A DNA stretch of 64,000 bases from Acidimicrobiales bacterium (GCA_030740795.1 JASLWO010000068.1:1-64000), one strand, 5' to 3'. Positions 39,515 to 49,379 are shown, numbered from the stretch's first letter. Numbers and translations: made by a program. The notes: generated from the letters alone by a model not told the origin.

Positions 39515-40228
39515 ATGGGTTATTCGGTCGTTTTATTTGATCTTGATTACACGCTTTTTGATTCAGCGCTGTCAGAAAGAGACGCTCTTCAAAAGTCCCT
39601 AGATAAAATCTCGATTAACCTAACTGAAGAATTGCTGGTGGAATATCAGAAGATAAACAAGCGACTCTGGGCAGATCTAGAAAGAAACAAGATCTCACTA
39701 GAGAGACTTAGAGTACAAAGATTCGAAATTTTTCTGAGCGACCTCGGAAGCGATCAACAACCCCTAGCTCTTGCAGATACCTACACGCATAACCTCGGGC
39801 TATGCGGTTCGTTATTGCCTGGAGCTCGTAAACTTCTTAGTGAACTCATTGGGAAATTCAAAATTGCTCTGGTTACGAATGGAGTGAGCGAAACACAAAG
39901 ACACAGAATTGAGAAATTTGACATAGAGAAATATTTTGACGCGATAGTAATCTCTGGTGAATTTGGTTCTGCTAAACCCAATTCGCCAATTTTTGCAGAG
40001 ACTTTACGGTTACTTAACCACGATTCCAAAGATGAGGTATTGATGATCGGTGACAGCCTAAGTTCAGATATCGCTGGTGCTGCGGATTTCAATATTGATT
40101 CGTGTTGGTTCAATCCTGACTCTAAACCCTTAACCGGAATAGCAAAACCTACATTTATTGCTCAGTCATTTAATGACATATGGGAGGTTATTCGGTACGA
40201 TTCTAATCTTTTCATCTCGGAATTGTAA
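39515..40228 (+). CDS. HAD hydrolase, YjjG-like
   Basis: VVLFDLDYTLFDS, LVTNGVSETQRHRIEKFDIEKYFDAIVISGEFGSAKPNSPIF, MIGDSLSSDIAGA. Start set by TACGAT-N6-ATG. Confidence 0.88.
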   Translation: MGYSVVLFDLDYTLFDSALSERDALQKSLDKISINLTEELLVEYQKINKRLWADLERNKISLERLRVQRFEIFLSDLGSDQQPLALADTYTHNLGLCGSLLPGARKLLSELIGKFKIALVTNGVSETQRHRIEKFDIEKYFDAIVISGEFGSAKPNSPIFAETLRLLNHDSKDEVLMIGDSLSSDIAGAADFNIDSCWFNPDSKPLTGIAKPTFIAQSFNDIWEVIRYDSNLFISEL

Positions 40229-40320
40229 TTTAAATGATATTCCGGTTACACAAACCAGTTTGTAGACCTATTCAAAGGAAAGAGTCATGTTGGGTTTTCA
40301 TAACGAATTTTATGTGAATA

Positions 40321-40956
40321 TCAGAAACGATCTTGGATTTCTCTTAACACATTCTGCGCATTCTTGAAATGGATCCCCGTCATTCCAGTTTTTTCTGCGC
40401 CGGTTACGTTGTGAAGAAGGTCGTCTACCATCAGGCAAGATTCAGTCGGAACTCCAAGTCGTTGAGCAGTGAGTTCGTAAATGCGACAGTCAGGCTTACG
40501 GAATCCCACTTCCGATGAATCAACGATTACATCAAAAAGCTCATAGATCGGGACTGTTTTTTCAATTACAGGTCGAAATTCAGGAACAGCGTTTGTCAAT
40601 AGGGCTACCGGAATACCCTTCTTCTTTAACCATTTCACAGCTTCATCCATTAGTTCATCGGGTTCATTTTGCGCTTCAGCTACCCAAGGTAGGAAGATTC
40701 CAAGGTCAAACGTTATTCCATAGGGATCTAGTATCTTTTGCATTTCTCTTGCGAAAGTACTATCAAGCGGTTGCCTGCCGCATTCTGCCTCAAACCACGG
40801 ATTTCCGTAGCTTTCATTCCCCCCTAAAATCAGTGACATTAGGAGGTTGGGCTCAGCATTAAATTCTTCAGCCAGCATATGAACTCTCCCTATAGGGGAT
40901 TTTGCCATCACTCCCCCATAATCAAAGATTGCTGCTTCCAAAGAATCCCCAGTCAC
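40321..40956 (-). CDS. HAD hydrolase, subfamily IA
   Basis: AAIFDYGGVMA, LLTNAVPEF, VDSSEVGFRKPDCRIYEL, MVDDLLHNVTGAEKTGMTGIHF. GTG start. Confidence 0.88.
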   Translation of the reverse strand: MTGDSLEAAIFDYGGVMAKSPIGRVHMLAEEFNAEPNLLMSLILGGNESYGNPWFEAECGRQPLDSTFAREMQKILDPYGITFDLGIFLPWVAEAQNEPDELMDEAVKWLKKKGIPVALLTNAVPEFRPVIEKTVPIYELFDVIVDSSEVGFRKPDCRIYELTAQRLGVPTESCLMVDDLLHNVTGAEKTGMTGIHFKNAQNVLREIQDRF

Positions 40957-41008
40957 TTTCTCACCCTACAGCGCATATATTCGCCTCCATTGCTCTATTC
41001 TTTATCAA

Positions 41009-43801
41009 ATGGCATCAGGTAACAGTGTTCCGTCAAATAGGTACGATGCTTCTTTGGCTAACGTAATTGAACTTAAATGGCAGAAACGCTGGGAAGACGA
41101 AGGCACATACCATACTCCAAATCCATCTGGCCCTTTGGCAAGTAGCTCCGACAGAATCAACTTACCTAAATTGTTCATTATGGATATGTTCCCTTATCCC
41201 TCTGGAACGGGACTTCATGTCGGGCATCCGTTAGGGTTCATCGGAACCGATGTATATGCCCGTTATAAACGGATGACTGGATACAACGTTCTACACACTA
41301 TGGGTTACGATGCTTTCGGTTTACCAGCTGAAGAACATGCCCGTCAGACAGGTCAACATCCTCGGGAAAACACAAACTCAAATATTGACAACATGCGTGG
41401 TCAATTACGACGACTAGGGCTGGGGCACGACCAACGAAGATCTGTTGCCACCACAGATCTAGATTACTACCGGTGGACTCAATGGATTTTCCTTCAACTA
41501 TTCAATTCGTGGTACGACCATGAACAAAATTGTGCTCGCCCCATATCAGAACTTGAAAAAGCTCTATCAAATGGCTCACGGGCATTAGAAAGTGGCATTC
41601 TTTGGGATGACTTAAGCAACCATGAAAAAAAGGAGTTAATCAATTCATTCCGATTGGCTTACCTTGATGAAGCTCCAGTCAATTGGTGTCCCGCGCTTGG
41701 AACCGTTCTCGCCAATGAAGAAGTAACAGCAGAAGGACGAAGTGAACGCGGAAACCATCTGGTATACCGGCGACCATTGAAACAATGGATGATGCGCATT
41801 ACTGCATATGCTGATCGACTCCTTGAGGACTTGGAGAATCTGGATTGGAGTGATGCCATAAAAACAATGCAACGAAACTGGATAGGCAAAAGCAAAGGTG
41901 CCGAAATCGTTTTCCCAATTTCGGGTGAAGAAATCAGTGTCTTTACTACTCGGCCAGACACACTTTTCGGAGCAACGTACATGGTTTTAGCTCCCGAACA
42001 TCCCCTTATCGAGAAAATATCAGCCACTTCATGGCCTGACGGAACACCCGAAAAATGGCTGCAGGGATTTTCTAACCCGCAAGCAGCTATAGAGTCATAC
42101 CAACAATTAGCAGCGCAGAAATCTGATCTAGACAGACAAGAGAACAAAGAGAAAACAGGAGTTTTTCTCGGCGTTTACGCCACAGTCCCAGTTAATAACA
42201 AAAAAATACCTGTTTTCATATCTGATTATGTACTCATGGGGTACGGCACGGGAGCCATTATGGCTGTCCCAGGGCAAGATGAACGAGATTGGGAGTTCGC
42301 TGAACTCTTTAACTTGGAGATCGTGAGGACAGTTGAACCTCCACCTTCTTGGGATGGGAAAGCTTTTCCTGGAGATGGTCCAGCGATAAACAGTGATTTC
42401 TTAAACGGTCTAGGAGTTGACGATGCGAAATCAAAAATCATAGATTGGCTCGTCACATCAGGAAACGGAACAAAGAAAACCACATACAAATTAAGGGATT
42501 GGTTATTTAGCCGCCAACGCTACTGGGGTGAACCATTTCCGATCGTGTATGGCGATGATGGGCTTCCCATCGGAGTTGATGAAAGTCACCTTCCAGTAGA
42601 ACTTCCAGACCTAATAGACTGGGCTCCAAGAAGCTTAGAAGAAAACAGTGAGCCAGAACCGCCTTTAGGACGCTCTGCCGGTTGGGGAACCATTGAACTA
42701 AACCTTGGGAACGGTTTGCAAACCTACAAGCGCGAGCTTAATACCATGCCTCAGTGGGCTGGGTCGTGCTGGTATTACCTTCGTTACCTTGACCCAACTA
42801 ATGATGATGATTTCGTTGCGGCCGATATTGAACAATACTGGATGTCAGGAGACGTTGGTGGGGTCGATCTTTACGTTGGAGGAGTTGAACATGCAGTCCT
42901 TCACCTCCTCTACAGTAGATTTTGGCATAAGGTCCTTTACGATTTGGGACATGTAAGCTCTCTAGAACCATTTCAACGTCTATACAATCAAGGCTACATT
43001 CAAGCAGCGGCGTATCAGGATACTAGAGGCATATATGTTGAAGCTGCTGAAGTGACGGAAGAAAATGGCGGATTCGTATATAAAAATGAACCGGTAACAC
43101 GTTCTTTCGGAAAAATGGGCAAATCACTCAAGAATTCTGTCACACCAGATGAGATGTACGATGAGTTCGGGGCTGACACACTACGCCTCTACGAAATGTT
43201 CATGGGACCCTTAGACCAAGATCGACCGTGGGAAACTAAATCTGTTGTCGGCTCACAGCGCTTAATTCAAAGAGTGTGGAGAAATCTGGTGGACGAAGAA
43301 ACAGGCAACCTAAATGTTTCTGACGAAGAAACCTCAAAAGAGTTACTCCAACTTCTACACCGAACTATTCAAGCCGTGAATGACGACATGGAGAACCTGA
43401 GATTTAATACAGCTATAGCCAGGATTACTGAATTAAATAATGAAATCACGAAAATTCCTACCAGCACACCTAGGAAAGTAGCGGAAACCTTAGTACTCCT
43501 TTTGTCACCGCTAGCACCCCATATAGCAGAAGAGTTATGGGAAAAACTCGGCAACGAAACTAGTGTTGTTTATGCCCCTTTCCCGGAAGCCGATAAGGCG
43601 TTCTTGATTGAAGACTCAATTGAAATTCCAATTCAAATAAATGGCAAAGTAAAAAGCAAGATAATTGTGCCAAGCGGATCCACAGTTGAAACGATCCGTG
43701 AAACCGCGTTACAGGACCCAAAAATTAATTCGATCCTGTCTGGAGAGAAGATTCGAAAGGAAATAATAATTGAGGGCAAACTTGTGAATTTTGTATTCTA
43801 G
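41009..43801 (+). CDS. leuS: Leucyl-tRNA synthetase
   Basis: MDMFPYPSGTGLHVGHPLGFIGTDVYARYKRMTGYNVLHTMGYDAFGLPAE; KMGKSLKNSVTPDE (KMSKS variant KMGKS). Confidence 0.98.
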   Translation: MASGNSVPSNRYDASLANVIELKWQKRWEDEGTYHTPNPSGPLASSSDRINLPKLFIMDMFPYPSGTGLHVGHPLGFIGTDVYARYKRMTGYNVLHTMGYDAFGLPAEEHARQTGQHPRENTNSNIDNMRGQLRRLGLGHDQRRSVATTDLDYYRWTQWIFLQLFNSWYDHEQNCARPISELEKALSNGSRALESGILWDDLSNHEKKELINSFRLAYLDEAPVNWCPALGTVLANEEVTAEGRSERGNHLVYRRPLKQWMMRITAYADRLLEDLENLDWSDAIKTMQRNWIGKSKGAEIVFPISGEEISVFTTRPDTLFGATYMVLAPEHPLIEKISATSWPDGTPEKWLQGFSNPQAAIESYQQLAAQKSDLDRQENKEKTGVFLGVYATVPVNNKKIPVFISDYVLMGYGTGAIMAVPGQDERDWEFAELFNLEIVRTVEPPPSWDGKAFPGDGPAINSDFLNGLGVDDAKSKIIDWLVTSGNGTKKTTYKLRDWLFSRQRYWGEPFPIVYGDDGLPIGVDESHLPVELPDLIDWAPRSLEENSEPEPPLGRSAGWGTIELNLGNGLQTYKRELNTMPQWAGSCWYYLRYLDPTNDDDFVAADIEQYWMSGDVGGVDLYVGGVEHAVLHLLYSRFWHKVLYDLGHVSSLEPFQRLYNQGYIQAAAYQDTRGIYVEAAEVTEENGGFVYKNEPVTRSFGKMGKSLKNSVTPDEMYDEFGADTLRLYEMFMGPLDQDRPWETKSVVGSQRLIQRVWRNLVDEETGNLNVSDEETSKELLQLLHRTIQAVNDDMENLRFNTAIARITELNNEITKIPTSTPRKVAETLVLLLSPLAPHIAEELWEKLGNETSVVYAPFPEADKAFLIEDSIEIPIQINGKVKSKIIVPSGSTVETIRETALQDPKINSILSGEKIRKEIIIEGKLVNFVF

Positions 43802-43821
43802 ATTCTTTGAGACCTTACATG

Positions 43822-43833
43822 TAGGGTTGTCCT
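43822..43833 (+). promoter_or_regulatory. -10-like hexamer TAGGGT + 6 nt directly preceding ATG 43834 (leaderless start)
   Basis: TAGGGT (43822-43827) TGTCCT then ATG; same TANNNT-N6-start layout recurs across this window. Confidence 0.55.
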
Positions 43834-44709
43834 ATGGGAAGAGATGATAGATCTGGTTTATTCCTCGCATATCCAGGAATCGGAGAACGATTCGGTGACC
43901 TGTATGGTACTTTCTGGTGCGAAGGCAACCTGCCCCATGATTTGAAAGAAGCCGTGAGGCTTCGCAATGCGCAGTTAACAGATTGCGGATATTGAAAGAA
44001 TGTTAGATTTTCGCTCGCCCGTGAGGCGGGATTCACAGAAAAAGAAGCTTCTCGAATCAACGCTGGCCGGTTGCCAAACGACTTACCCAAACATTGGCTA
44101 CCAATACTTAAATTTACCGACCACTTCATAAACACTCCTTCTCCCCTGCCACACGAGCTTTTCGCAGAGATCACAGATATCTACACCAAAGCAGAAATAA
44201 CTGAAATAGCTCTCGGATTAGGACTTTTCCATGGATTTTCTAAAATGCTGATTGCACTAGGCCGGGAGCCCGTCGAAATGGATACTACAATCATTCCCAC
44301 ACCTACAGCTCCGATGACTAAATTAGAAATTCAAGTGCCTGATTCGCATCCAGTAGCTTCTCTTCTTTCACCCACTCCTGATCTAAGGGATCGTTGGATC
44401 GATCTTGAAAATACTCTTTGGAAGATGAACAATTATCCAAGGATGGAACTTGAAAAAATCCGTTCAAGATTGGCGACTTTATTAGATGTAAGTCTTGAAT
44501 ACGAAAATTTTTATCACAGTGGTGACTCATCTCGAGATTTGCAGAATATTTCGGATCAATTCGTTTTTGACATTCGCTCTTTCACGGATGAACAAAGGCG
44601 TGCGATCATTGACGAATTTGGGTCTGATGGCCTTTTAAATCTGATGATTTGCCTAGCGCTCTATGATGGAATTTTTAGAGTAGCCACAACCCTTGATTCA
44701 TGGCATTGA
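43834..44709 (+). CDS. AhpD/carboxymuconolactone decarboxylase-family selenoprotein; TGA at 43993-43995 read as Sec (CxxU)
   Basis: One reading frame: MGRDDRSGLFLAYPGIGERFGDLYGTFWCEGNLPHDLKEAVRLRNAQLTDCGY[TGA]KNVRFSLAREAGFTEKEASRINAGRLPNDLPKHW..., continuing into the listed ORF 44071-44709. Conserved AhpD/CMD motif RLRNAQL-x-x-C-x-x-C-x-N-x-R-F spans the TGA, which replaces the second Cys. Confidence 0.85.
44014..44030 (+). promoter_or_regulatory. Candidate bacterial SECIS hairpin
   Basis: CTCGCC-CGTGA-GGCGGG: 6-bp stem (one U-G) with 5-nt loop having G at position 2; loop starts 24 nt after the TGA codon. Confidence 0.7.
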
Positions 44710-45408
44710 CTTTGTGCTGTAAGCGACACAATATCCACCTCCGATTTGAGACCGATATTCGTAGCTGAGTCCTGAAGAACACTTTTCGTTAACTCCTACG
44801 ATTTCCCAAACGCTAGCGTCTTCTCTCCCATCACAGGGAACTTCTTCGACTGGTGCAATGTCAATACATAGCTTCGGCGTTTCATCAGATACTTCAGGTA
44901 CATATACCGCATTTGATTTGGTGGTATTTCCGCCGCCCCCGATAACGAAACCAGCAATAACTACGGCTACAACGAGAAACAACAAAAGGAAAAGGGGTAG
45001 TGGTTTCATCAATTTAGCAAACCCTCGTATTTCCATTTCTTTCAGGGATGCAACTTTCGTTTTTCGATCTTCCCTAGGTTCTTGAGCTATTAGAAACTCT
45101 TGCGTGATTTTTCTATTTGTCTGGCGAAGCGCATCTTCCATGATTCCTTTGTTAAATGATTCATCATATTCTTTTCTTTTATCTGGATTAGAAATAATGT
45201 TCCAAGCGACATTTATGTCTTTCATTTCTCTTTCACGCTTTTCCAATTCAAGTTCCGTGAGTCCCGAATTATTGTCAGGATGTAGAAGTCGTGCCTTCTT
45301 CAGGTATTCCCTCTTAACTACATCTGGTTCAGCTTTGGGATCAACGCCGAGAGTCTCATAATGGTTCTTAATTGATGGCACTTTCATATTTCCTGTCATG
45401 ACTTCCAC
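44698..45408 (-). CDS. J-domain protein with a transmembrane segment
   Basis: YETLGVDPKAEPDVVKREYLKKARLLHPDNNSG (HPD motif)...AWNIISNPDKRKEYDE; TM segment PLPLFLLLFLVVAVVIAGFVIGGG. Confidence 0.85.
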   Translation of the reverse strand: MEVMTGNMKVPSIKNHYETLGVDPKAEPDVVKREYLKKARLLHPDNNSGLTELELEKREREMKDINVAWNIISNPDKRKEYDESFNKGIMEDALRQTNRKITQEFLIAQEPREDRKTKVASLKEMEIRGFAKLMKPLPLFLLLFLVVAVVIAGFVIGGGGNTTKSNAVYVPEVSDETPKLCIDIAPVEEVPCDGREDASVWEIVGVNEKCSSGLSYEYRSQIGGGYCVAYSTKSMP

Positions 45409-45459
45409 TGGTTAGATTAATCCGTAGACTATTTAGAAGCACCATCGGGGTATTTAAAC

Positions 45460-45777
45460 ATGAGTCACCTAGTCGTTTGCAAACAATGCAACGAGAGTGA
45501 AGATCTAGAAGGTTTCACTGAAAACGATCAGATCTCTGTCCGCTGTATGAAATGTGGACTTACCTGGGTTCGCGACCTCACCCCAAAATGTTCAAAATGT
45601 GAATCGACTAAAGTTAGACCCGCTTTTGAAGCAATTGTTGCTAAATCTCGCGGAACCCAACTTTCTGTACAGAGTTCAAAGTTGATTTACCTATGCGAGG
45701 ATTGTGATGCCTCGCGTCTTAAGGACTACCAAACACGAAATTCTCCAATAATGCCTAAAGACCTCCCAACTACGTAA
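45460..45777 (+). CDS. Small multi-zinc-ribbon protein, unknown
   Basis: CKQC, CMKC, CSKC, CEDC pairs in 105 aa. Confidence 0.6.
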   Translation: MSHLVVCKQCNESEDLEGFTENDQISVRCMKCGLTWVRDLTPKCSKCESTKVRPAFEAIVAKSRGTQLSVQSSKLIYLCEDCDASRLKDYQTRNSPIMPKDLPTT

Positions 45778-47107
45778 CCTCTTTATACAAAGCGTTAGCA
45801 AGGTTTTCTAAGCCCGCCACTCGGGAACCTTTTACAAGAACTACCGAATTTGACCCAAGCAAATCTCCCTCATCAAGCTTCATTCCGGCTTCCTCCCAAG
45901 AAGAGACGTGAACACCGCCGTATTCCTCTACCCCTACCGAAATAACATGTACACCTGCAGTTTTGAGTCGATTCCCTATCGAAGCGTGTTCAGCTTCACT
46001 TCTATCTCCAAGCTCTGCCATAAGTCCCAGAACAGCTATTTTGATTTCAGCTTCGCTCAGAAGAAGAGTATCAATTGCTGCATTCATAGAAGCTGGATTA
46101 GCATTGTAGGAATCATTAATAACGAGCGTTCCATCAGCCAAATGTCTCAGATCCATACGCATTGGTGACAGTTCAATTTGGTTAAGTGACTCAACCAATG
46201 CACTCTGTTCTACACCGAGGGCCAATCCCACCGAAACTGCTGCAAGGGCGTTAGAAATGTTATGCACGCCTGGAATATTTAAATCCACCACTTCAGAACC
46301 CCACGGTGTTGTGAGTGTAAATGAGGCGCACATGTTTTTTCCCATGACTATATCGCTTGCAACAACATCGCCAAAAGAGTCAACACTGAATGCCAACACA
46401 TTTGCTTGTGTCCTTGACCTCATTTCCCATACAAGGGGGTCGTCGGCATTAAGTATCGCTGTGCCATGACTTGGTAAACTCCCAATGAGTTCACCCTTGG
46501 TCAAAGCAATTTGTGCTTCGCTTTCAAAAAACTCTGTATGAGCGGCGCTTACCTGTGTCACCACTCCAATATCTGGAGATGCTATTTCACAAAGTTCTCT
46601 AATTTGACCCGGTCCTCTCGCCCCCATTTCCAAGACGACAACGCATGGTCCTATTGAGTCATCGCATGAAAGAAGGGTAACTGGGACACCTATCTCGTTA
46701 TTATATGAGAACTTACTTACGTGCGTTGGGTAGGTACCCGACAAGCAAGCATAAGCAATGTCTTTCGTAGTTGTTTTCCCGACCGATCCAGTAATTCCAA
46801 TAACGTTTCCATCAATGCGCCCCCTTGCATGCTTTGCTAAGTCTTGAAGCGCTACGAGTGTGTTTTCTACTTGCACAGCAGTTCCAACTGCGTTTCCATG
46901 ACTGAATAGGTGCGCTCCAGCACCTTGTTCAAATGCCTCACGCACATAATCGTGCCCATCTCTTTCTGCGATAAGCGGTATGAAAATCTCCCCTCTCTGC
47001 AGAGTCCTTGTATCAATAGACACGCCGTTAACACTATGAGATCCATCGCCAAATACCTTTCCCTTACAGGCATCAGCTATTTCCCTAATCGTGAATTTCA
47101 TTGACAC
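45770..47107 (-). CDS. murF: UDP-N-acetylmuramoyl-tripeptide--D-alanyl-D-alanine ligase
   Basis: GITGSVGKTTTKDI, VLEMGARGPGQIRELCEIASPDIGVVTQVSAAHTEFF, INDSYNANPASMNAAI. Confidence 0.95.
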   Translation of the reverse strand: MSMKFTIREIADACKGKVFGDGSHSVNGVSIDTRTLQRGEIFIPLIAERDGHDYVREAFEQGAGAHLFSHGNAVGTAVQVENTLVALQDLAKHARGRIDGNVIGITGSVGKTTTKDIAYACLSGTYPTHVSKFSYNNEIGVPVTLLSCDDSIGPCVVVLEMGARGPGQIRELCEIASPDIGVVTQVSAAHTEFFESEAQIALTKGELIGSLPSHGTAILNADDPLVWEMRSRTQANVLAFSVDSFGDVVASDIVMGKNMCASFTLTTPWGSEVVDLNIPGVHNISNALAAVSVGLALGVEQSALVESLNQIELSPMRMDLRHLADGTLVINDSYNANPASMNAAIDTLLLSEAEIKIAVLGLMAELGDRSEAEHASIGNRLKTAGVHVISVGVEEYGGVHVSSWEEAGMKLDEGDLLGSNSVVLVKGSRVAGLENLANALYKEVT

Positions 47108-47119
47108 AGCACGCCCACT

Positions 47120-48316
47120 CTATGGAAGGTACGGAACTGGGTCAACGGTCGCTCCACTAATACGGACTTCAAAATGTAGGTGGGGACCAGTTGATAGTCC
47201 AGTAGTGCCGCACGCTCCCACTTGTTCTCCAGCAACCACATAATCCTCGACTTGTATAAATATGTTCGACAAATGTGCGTAAAGTGTCGCAGTAGAATTT
47301 GCGTGCTGAATTATGACCGCATTTCCGTAGCCTCCATAATACTCAGCTGTTATCACTATCCCATCAGTCGCAGCGCGGATTGCGTCCCCAGTTGAGCAAG
47401 TGAAATCAGCACCTGTATGCATTCTTGCGTAACCCAAGATTGGATGCATACGCATTCCGTAGCCGGACGTCATAGCCCCAGCGGTCGGGTATACCCATCC
47501 AGCTTCAGTGATTTGTCCCAAACGCGCTTCTAACTCTGCTCGTCTTCTCGCTTCTTCTAATTCACGAGCTATACGTTCTTCTTCAGCAGCGATAAAATCG
47601 CTGATATCTTCCTGTTCTTGAACTGAGGTAGCCAACATTGAGTCCCAGTGCTCTCGCCGTACATCCAGTTCAGCTTTTATCTCTGCTTGCATTGCTCTCT
47701 GCGCTTCCAATTTGACTCTAACTTCTTCCAATTCAGCGCGAATGGCATCGGCTTCATCTTGAGCGGTAGCTGCTTTGGTAAGGAGATATGATCGTTCTTG
47801 CTGGATTAATTTCAGCTGGTCAAGCACATCGTTCGTGTCGCTGCTCACTAAATCTAGAAGTGCTATCTTGTGAGCAGCAATGGTGGCGTCTTCCGCTTCA
47901 AACCATGCCTCTGTTCTTCGGTCACTAAGACCTATATATGACTCAACCGCATAGGTAATTGCTCTCTCCTCAAGAAGACTTATTTCACTGGCAATCGCAA
48001 GAAAGCCTTCTTGTGCTTCGATTTTCTGATCCAATGCTACTTGAAGCCGTTGTTCAGCTGCTTGCTCTTTGGCTTCTTGTAGATTCACTAAATTTATTGC
48101 AGCTTGCAGTGCTGCGACAATTTCAAAATCTTCAGCTTCAAGCAAAGCTATTTCTGCTTCCGCTGATAATTGTTCTTGGCGAGCTAGTTCTCGTTGTTCC
48201 TTCGCTTGCTCAATAGAATCGTCATCTTGGGCATTTATAGACACCATAGGAGTCATGATTACAGCAAAACAGATTGCTCCAATTACCAATTTCGAAATAT
48301 GATTTCTAGATCTCAC
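47120..48316 (-). CDS. Peptidoglycan M23-family metallopeptidase with coiled-coil N-terminus
   Basis: Signal peptide, long coiled coil, M23 domain HPILGYARMHTGADF...YAHLSNIFIQ...GLSTGPHLHFEVR. GTG start. Confidence 0.92.
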   Translation of the reverse strand: MRSRNHISKLVIGAICFAVIMTPMVSINAQDDDSIEQAKEQRELARQEQLSAEAEIALLEAEDFEIVAALQAAINLVNLQEAKEQAAEQRLQVALDQKIEAQEGFLAIASEISLLEERAITYAVESYIGLSDRRTEAWFEAEDATIAAHKIALLDLVSSDTNDVLDQLKLIQQERSYLLTKAATAQDEADAIRAELEEVRVKLEAQRAMQAEIKAELDVRREHWDSMLATSVQEQEDISDFIAAEEERIARELEEARRRAELEARLGQITEAGWVYPTAGAMTSGYGMRMHPILGYARMHTGADFTCSTGDAIRAATDGIVITAEYYGGYGNAVIIQHANSTATLYAHLSNIFIQVEDYVVAGEQVGACGTTGLSTGPHLHFEVRISGATVDPVPYLP

Positions 48317-48407
48317 ATCATAATGATAGTTCGCTTCTTACTAGTTTGTGGTTCAACGCAAATCAGTATTATTAACAAAACTTCTCAGAAAGCGGTAATG
48401 TGACGAT

Positions 48408-49379
48408 ATGAGTGAAACTGTTTTAGACGTTGATCTTCTTGCTTTCGAACAAGGAAACGAAAAGGATCGCAAAGTTGTAATTGATGGAGTCATGCGTAGC
48501 CTGAAAACTGGATTTGTTTACACTTCACATGACATGTCACAGGATTTTCTTGATCAGGTGTACGAGATGCTTGAACTTTTCTTTACCTTATCTACCGAAG
48601 AAAAGCAGACGGCAGCCGCAGACAAGACTAACGGTCAGCGTGGATACACAGGTCTACTAGTTGAGACTGCTGCGATTTCTGATGTCCCTGACTGGAAAGA
48701 AATGTTGAATTGGGGAAAGAATCTCCCCGTTGGACATCCACTTAACCTCCGGTACCCACATAGATTCTTTGACAATGTTTTTCCAGAAGATCTAGTACCA
48801 GGAATAACTGAGACCTTGGAAACGTTTCATGAGCAGGTCCTTGAACTTCAATTACGTTTCTTACGGGTGATAGCTCTTGGATTGAATGTTTCTGAAGGGT
48901 TTTTCGATTCAATAGTGCCAGGTGGTGCGAATCTAACTCGAGCTATCCATTATCCATCTATGGATTTAGCCCCCAATAGTTCTCATGTTTGGGCCGAAGA
49001 GCATGGAGACATAAATCTGATAACTGCCTTACCAAGAGCTACAGCTCGTGGTTTGCAGATACAAGGAGAAGACGACTGGATTGATGCAGCTCCACCAGAT
49101 GACCACTTAATCATTAATACTGGAATCATGCTAGAACACTTAACCAACGGCGTAATCCCTACTGGAGTTCATCGGGTCGTAGCTGATCCTGCCCAACCTG
49201 GGAGTCGTATGTCAATTGTCCAGTTCTGTCATCCAACTCCTTGGACCGTACTTTCTCCGTTGGGATCTTGTATCAGTAGCCATAATCCTCAACGTTATGC
49301 ACCGATTACTGCTGCTGACAGACTGGACCAAGTCTTGTGGGAAATAAACTTGTTAGAGGACAATCGAAGAGTGGGCTAA
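48408..49379 (+). CDS. 2-oxoglutarate/Fe(II)-dependent dioxygenase, isopenicillin N synthase-like
   Basis: HxD in AEEHGDINLITALPRATARGLQIQGEDDWIDA and distal TGVHRVVADPAQPGSRMSIVQF. Confidence 0.9.
   Translation: MSETVLDVDLLAFEQGNEKDRKVVIDGVMRSLKTGFVYTSHDMSQDFLDQVYEMLELFFTLSTEEKQTAAADKTNGQRGYTGLLVETAAISDVPDWKEMLNWGKNLPVGHPLNLRYPHRFFDNVFPEDLVPGITETLETFHEQVLELQLRFLRVIALGLNVSEGFFDSIVPGGANLTRAIHYPSMDLAPNSSHVWAEEHGDINLITALPRATARGLQIQGEDDWIDAAPPDDHLIINTGIMLEHLTNGVIPTGVHRVVADPAQPGSRMSIVQFCHPTPWTVLSPLGSCISSHNPQRYAPITAADRLDQVLWEINLLEDNRRVG

Noticed and set aside
41659-42147. 162-aa minus-strand ORF
   Set aside because: Antisense to leuS; no recognisable domain.
43815-44174. 119-aa minus-strand ORF over the leuS-to-44071 gap
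   Set aside because: Antisense to the AhpD/CMD-family frame on the plus strand, which shows recognisable family motifs on both sides of the TGA; no domain in the antisense product.
43834-44709. Interpretation as a pseudogene or sequencing error (nonsense mutation)
   Set aside because: The single stop is TGA precisely at the redox Cys position, the frame is otherwise intact, a SECIS-like hairpin sits at the correct distance and an ordinary start layout is present. Not fully excluded without reads or Sec machinery.
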